Below, one piece after another: positions 60,601-64,000 of a stretch of 64,000 bases of DNA. The position numbers and the translations under genes are program-made. Under the pieces are notes generated by a model that made no database searches, was not told the origin of the DNA, and worked only from the letters and a program-made list of their open reading frames with translations. Positions within the stretch are counted from its first letter, which is position 1, and each line of letters opens with the position of its first letter. Origin of the DNA: Chrysaora quinquecirrha (taxonomy: Eukaryota; Cnidaria; Scyphozoa; Semaeostomeae; Pelagiidae); contig JACTAT010000002.1 of assembly GCA_014526335.1 (NCBI GenBank), forward strand, positions 4,549,832 through 4,613,831. The letters run 5' to 3'.

Positions 60601-63600
60601 TGAACTGTTTTTGAGTAGTACAAATCTTTAATATTGCAATAAACAGGGGAAACATTTTCGGACATACCTAAAAGCTTTTTTCGTCTGATACTCCTCAGAT
60701 TATGAACGTCAGAAACAGACCGAGGCCCCGTTTACACGAGGCCGGATCAATGTGAATCCGAAACAAAATTGATACGGATACGCTTCCCGTTTACACGAGA
60801 CCAAGCAATCCGCATCAAAATCAATACGGATAGCCAGATCAATTTTGATCCTTCTAGCGAGACGTTTTCAAAGTGATCCGGTCTCGTGTAAACTGCCAAT
60901 CTGGCTTACTTTTGATCCGTTTTTAAAAACGTTTATGCGCAATGCGCTCACGCCCACATTTTTTCGAATTTCAGCCTCACTTCGTTAGTTAGGCCTCTAT
61001 TTCATGCGAATCCGCACTTGTGTAAACGGAAAGCCTATCAGTAACATAAGTAGTGCGGCTCCGTGTAAACGCAACCGATCCGTATCACTTTTAATACGGA
61101 TCAAAAGTGAACCGGTCTCGTGTAAACGGGGCCCTTAACAATTTGCTACATTTCAGCACTTAGCAACATTTTCGTGGTTGCGCATTAGCAATAAGTTCGT
61201 TATTCCAGCATTTTAGACGAGCAATGTTTTGGACACTGCCATCATTTGTTGTAAAGAAAAGTTGAAATGTTTTATCGTTTCGCCAGGGCTTTAGTACAAT
61301 ATAGAGATGGGGTAGCATGGTTTTACTAGACTTATTACCTTCCTCCCACTCTTTCGGAAACATCTTCTAAGAACTACAGCAACATACAGTTGGAGCGGGG
61401 TGGTGGAGTATGGAGGAGCGTATACTACAACGAATGTGATAAGTCTATGGTTTTACCTCGGCTCTCCTGATATCGACAGACAGTACTGGGGCAAAAAATA
61501 CCATTTGAATAAAGAAATCTGAAAGCACTCCAACATAAGCGAATGTGCAAAACTCCTGGGAGAAAAAAAGACATAGAAATTATATCACGGATTATGTGAC
61601 CATCCGTTTATTTTATTTTTGGGGCATACATTTTATGACAATTGATAGCGAAATGAAGAAAAGAAACAACGTGAATACCTGAAGCGAAGGTATTCTTGTA
61701 AAATATCCAGCCCCAAGAATTGTCAGTTCAGCAACGAGATTCTTTGTAATGTACCATCCTTCTTTGCCCATCCCTTATAAAAAAGGACATTATATTAGTC
61801 TGAGGGAGACAACCTTAGAAAATGCAACGTTAGCTGAGATTGCGAGCAGCCAAAACATTGGGCTAAGGTTTTCAGTCAGCCAAGTTGTACTGATGAGCCT
61901 TGATAAAAGGGTAAATGTAGGAAAACGGTATGTAGCTGATTGCTTGAAGCGTCAATCATCTCTTTTACTTTGTTATATTTCTTTAAGCTTTGGGCTGTAT
62001 GACTCAGAGAGTTACTCGGCGATTTCATTGAGCTCTATAGCTCAGTGGAAACGTCGTTGGCTCTCTGATCATGCAGTCCAGGTTCGAATCCCATCTATTG
62101 TGGTACGCCACTTGTGGAAAAATCTATCCTAGTGTTCGCCATTCATGAAAAATATATCTTATATCTTACAATGAGGTGAACAGTGAGTACTGCAGACTGT
62201 ATCTGTACTACAAGTGACATAATCTTTAAAAGCGATAGAATACAAATAAGAAGGAAATATGAAATAAAAGCAAATCTTTCGCAATTAACGAACCTTTAGC
62301 AACTTTTGCTGATACATCCATATCACCATCTGTAGACATCACGGACTTTGTAATCGTTAAAACATTTTCTAGGCCAATTACTATAACAACGTAGGGGAAG
62401 ATCTCTCTGAAAAATAATTACAAAAACGCTGATTTTGTAAGGAAGTCTACATTAATCTGAAATAGTGGCCTCTTCTAAATAGTCAGATTTTAAAATAAGC
62501 GCCTCATCCCTGTCTTAGATCAGATTTAGGGGCGTGGTCTTCATGAAGGGGTTTTGCACTGGATAAACTTTATTCATATACAGTGTGTAGGCATTTAATA
62601 ATGTGCTGATGCCCTTAGATGACAATTTTAAAATGCCCACCAAGTGCCAACCTGGAATAAATGTCCGACTTGAAAAAGCAACACCCTGAACTGTCAGAAT
62701 ACCTTATTTAAGGATAAACCATATCTGAAAATATCAAGGAAAAAGTTTGTTGAGCAGAATTTGAGATCTTTTGCTTACGTTATAGTTAGCGTGGTCGGTA
62801 ACAGGTCCAGAGAAGCGCAAAGGCCGAGTGCCATGATCATTGACATAATAATGGTCATCACAGCTGAAAATGCAAGTCCCCATCGAGATTTTAACATTTT
62901 GATTTTGCCTAAAAAATAATTAATTATCAGTGGAAGATCATTTATTTGTAAAAACAAACCTCCATCGAGCGAACAACCCTATGCAATGAATGAAACCATT
63001 TGCCCAAGAAGTGCCTGCTTCACGGAGTATTTAATACTAAGTCGAAGGAATGCTTGCAATATCGATTCAACGTTGAAGCCAGGCAAAAAGGAAAATAAAA
63101 CTTAGGAACAAAAACTATTATGTCTGAACAACATGATATAAAGGTGCATTCTTTTGGATCCTTTTCACGCGCCTTCCTTTTTCTGGAGATTTCCAAGAGA
63201 TCGAAAGCAAGTTCGTTCGGGCAGTTTGAAGCTCAAAACTCTCCCGAACTAGAGCTGGAAGATTTCTCAGACTTCGCAGAGAAATTGTTCCTAAATCAAC
63301 TCTCAAAAGTCTTCCATTTTTCAAGAAAAGGCATTTTTGGCGTCCCGAATAGGAAGCCCTGAAGTCTACTTTTTTCAGAATTTAGAAGAATAGTTAAATA
63401 AAATACTTACCAACGGAAAATAAGATATAGAAAAACACAAGAACATAAGTCACGCTGAGAAGAATCAACTCCATGTGATTATCATCTTCTGTTGGCTGTT
63501 GAGAGATAAATACACCATATGTAAATCAAACTTTTATCGAAAGCAAGAAAACTCTATAAAAAATATTTATTTGAGGGTTTAATTAACTTCAAAAGGCAGG

Positions 63601-64000
63601 AATACACAATAGAACAGTGTATATAAAGCCACGGGTACAAGTGCAACATAAAAATTGTCGCTCCGACCATAAAAACTAAAGTCGCCCTTGTAGCCAGGGA
63701 TAGACTTGCGAACAAAATGTTCTGCGACGTGAGGAAACATGGTCGCAGAACATTGATGAGTTTGAAATTTTCGCCAATAATTACTGCGTTTAGCCGTATT
63801 TTTGCATTGGCGACGCCAACATATTGCATTTGCTTTCGCGCATTTTGCCGGAAAATTTTTAGGACCCATTTTTCTTATCGCGCAAGTTGATTGTCGCAGA
63901 ACTTGTCGCAGCATTTTTTCGCAGCCTGTAGTGAAATTCGCGTCGCACGCCGCGGCTAAATAATCTAAAAAATGACATCCTTACCAGGTATTTGATTTTG
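54657..64000 (-). CDS. SCAP: SREBP cleavage-activating protein, C-terminal ~740 residues (17 exons; 5' end outside window)
   Basis: ER-Golgi sterol sensor that escorts SREBP. Exons on the minus strand: (beyond 64000)-63985, 63495-63411, 62908-62779, 62406-62294, 61773-61679, 61555-61457, 61366-61339, 60542-60463, 60281-59945, 59843-59460, 58798-58637, 58193-58114, 57074-56843, 56229-56146, 55142-54936, 54819-54754, 54686-54657. Early exons form the sterol-sensing domain: [13 protein letters not shown], then [20 protein letters not shown], then [20 protein letters not shown], each matching SCAP. A luminal [16 protein letters not shown] block follows, then the last membrane helix, and WD repeats (GHKHCIETI…[30 protein letters not shown]). 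Phases agree across all junctions once two frame breaks (exons 9 and 11) are allowed. The intron after 58114 uses a GC donor. The final 10-codon exon is the least certain. Human SCAP has 1279 residues, so about the first 500 lie outside. Confidence 0.92.
55173..55631. mobile_element. MITE ~460 bp, 'GCCCTGGCCAAACGATCAAA' family, complete copy
   Basis: Left TAGTCCCTAGCAAAACGACC, right TGATCGTTTGGCCAGGGCCTA. TA-type flanks. Interior full of aaacatt/aatgttt inverted words. In the SCAP intron between exons 14 and 15, followed by a second, shorter copy at 55829-56112. Confidence 0.7.
55829..56112. mobile_element. MITE, 'GCCCTGGCCAAACGATCAAA' family, second copy in the same intron
   Basis: Left end CTTAGACCATTCGAAAACGA, right end TTTGAGAGTTTTGCCAGGGCC, diverged but clearly the same family. 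It ends about 34 bp before SCAP exon 14. Confidence 0.6.
56285..56725. repeat. (TCAAG)n pentanucleotide array with variants
   Basis: TCAAG repeats with interspersed TAAAG and CCAAG variants over about 440 bp, grading into 'gaatcaaa' at 56745-56810. It fills almost all of the SCAP intron between exons 13 and 14 (56230-56842). Confidence 0.95.
57112..57243. mobile_element. Short MITE (~130 bp), 'GGGGCAATTCACTCTT' family, copy 3
   Basis: Termini GAGGGGCATTTCACTCTT and AAGGAGTTAATCGCCCCTC are inverted repeats. Located 38 bp upstream (in transcript sense) of SCAP exon 13, so it lies close to the acceptor. Confidence 0.75.
58108..58113 (-). promoter_or_regulatory. Non-canonical GC splice donor in SCAP
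   Basis: The exon ends …ATCGCTTCAAG and the intron starts GCAAGT, the standard consensus for GC donors. Phase 2 at this point is needed for the next exon (G AAT ACC ATT …), whereas the nearby GT (CAA|GTAACA) would give the wrong phase. Both junction and reading frame favour the GC site. Confidence 0.75.
58736..58739 (-). other. Single-base frame break in SCAP exon 11
   Basis: Upstream frame [16 protein letters not shown]; downstream conserved frame [18 protein letters not shown]. One more G in the GGGG run (CCCC on plus) joins them, and only then does the exon end in the phase required by the next one. Confidence 0.8.
60002..60005 (-). other. Single-base frame break in SCAP exon 9
   Basis: The frame reading …[10 protein letters not shown] gives a stop shortly after; the conserved [18 protein letters not shown] is in the other frame. 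One more T in the TTTT run (AAAA on plus) restores the join. Confidence 0.8.
60724..61133. mobile_element. MITE ~410 bp, 'GGCCCCGTTTACACGAG' family
   Basis: Left GGCCCCGTTTACACGAGGC, right CTCGTGTAAACGGGGCC. Sub-terminal TGATACGGAT / ATCCGTATCA pairs and a further CCCGTTTACACGAGACC copy inside. Located in a SCAP intron and followed by a fragment (61134-61290) of the GCCCTGGCC family. Confidence 0.85.
62025..62110 (+). mobile_element. tRNA-like sequence (SINE head or tRNA pseudogene)
   Basis: Contains CTATAGCTCAGTGG, an A-box-like D-arm, and CCAGGTTCGAATCCC, a B-box T-arm, at tRNA spacing, but no clean acceptor stem. Lies in a SCAP intron; a plus-strand ORF over it (61749-62132) is not a gene. 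Confidence 0.55.
63150..63345. repeat. Dispersed repeat shared with 24616-24800
   Basis: GAAGCTCAAAACTCTCC and 'agagctggaagatttctcaga' match the 24616-24800 block in reverse orientation; the 54345-54405 fragment shares its left part. It lies in the SCAP intron between exons 2 and 3 of those visible; the 80-codon plus ORF is repeat-derived. Confidence 0.5.

Noticed and set aside
61749..62132. 127-codon plus-strand ORF
   Set aside because: Overlaps a SCAP exon on the opposite strand and a tRNA-like sequence; composition is not protein-like.
63120..63362. 80-codon plus-strand ORF in a SCAP intron
   Set aside because: Falls in a dispersed repeat also found at 24616-24800.

Overview
This is a metazoan nuclear window, probably from an invertebrate such as an anthozoan cnidarian. 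The evidence is intron-split orthologues of GLI, SCAP, FBXL20/FBXL2 and the sperm/cilia protein SPMAP1, set in AT-rich introns full of short inverted-repeat transposons. The phylum is an inference from gene content and genome style.

Layout. 1-5580 is a tandem satellite with a ~197 bp monomer and higher-order structure. 6845-28289 (minus strand) is a complete 15-exon F-box/leucine-rich-repeat gene (FBXL20/FBXL2). An intronless PKA type II regulatory subunit gene (PRKAR2-like, plus strand, 13023-14152) sits antisense inside one of its introns. 28555-29830 is a degenerate CTAA tetranucleotide array just upstream of the FBXL20 start. 31855-41512 (minus) is a GLI-family zinc-finger gene in five coding exons. 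46290-51531 (minus) is a three-exon SPMAP1/C17orf98-like gene whose introns hold a LINE fragment and a long foldback element. 54657 to beyond 64000 (minus) is the C-terminal ~740 residues of SCAP in 17 exons; its 5' part lies outside the window. A small unidentified ORF lies at 51998-52336.

The rest is dominated by mobile-element debris: at least twelve families of short terminal-inverted-repeat elements (TA or TTAA target sites), LINE reverse-transcriptase fragments, tRNA-derived SINE-like pieces, and simple repeats.

Recurring observation: the conserved genes carry isolated one-base frame breaks, mostly next to homopolymers (PRKAR2, GLI, SCAP), and the satellite has patches where every homopolymer is one base short relative to its own duplicate. 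Together these suggest unpolished long-read consensus error more than real gene loss. GLI, PKA and SCAP touch related biology (Hedgehog output, cAMP signalling, sterol sensing), but nothing in the sequence shows that their proximity is functional.
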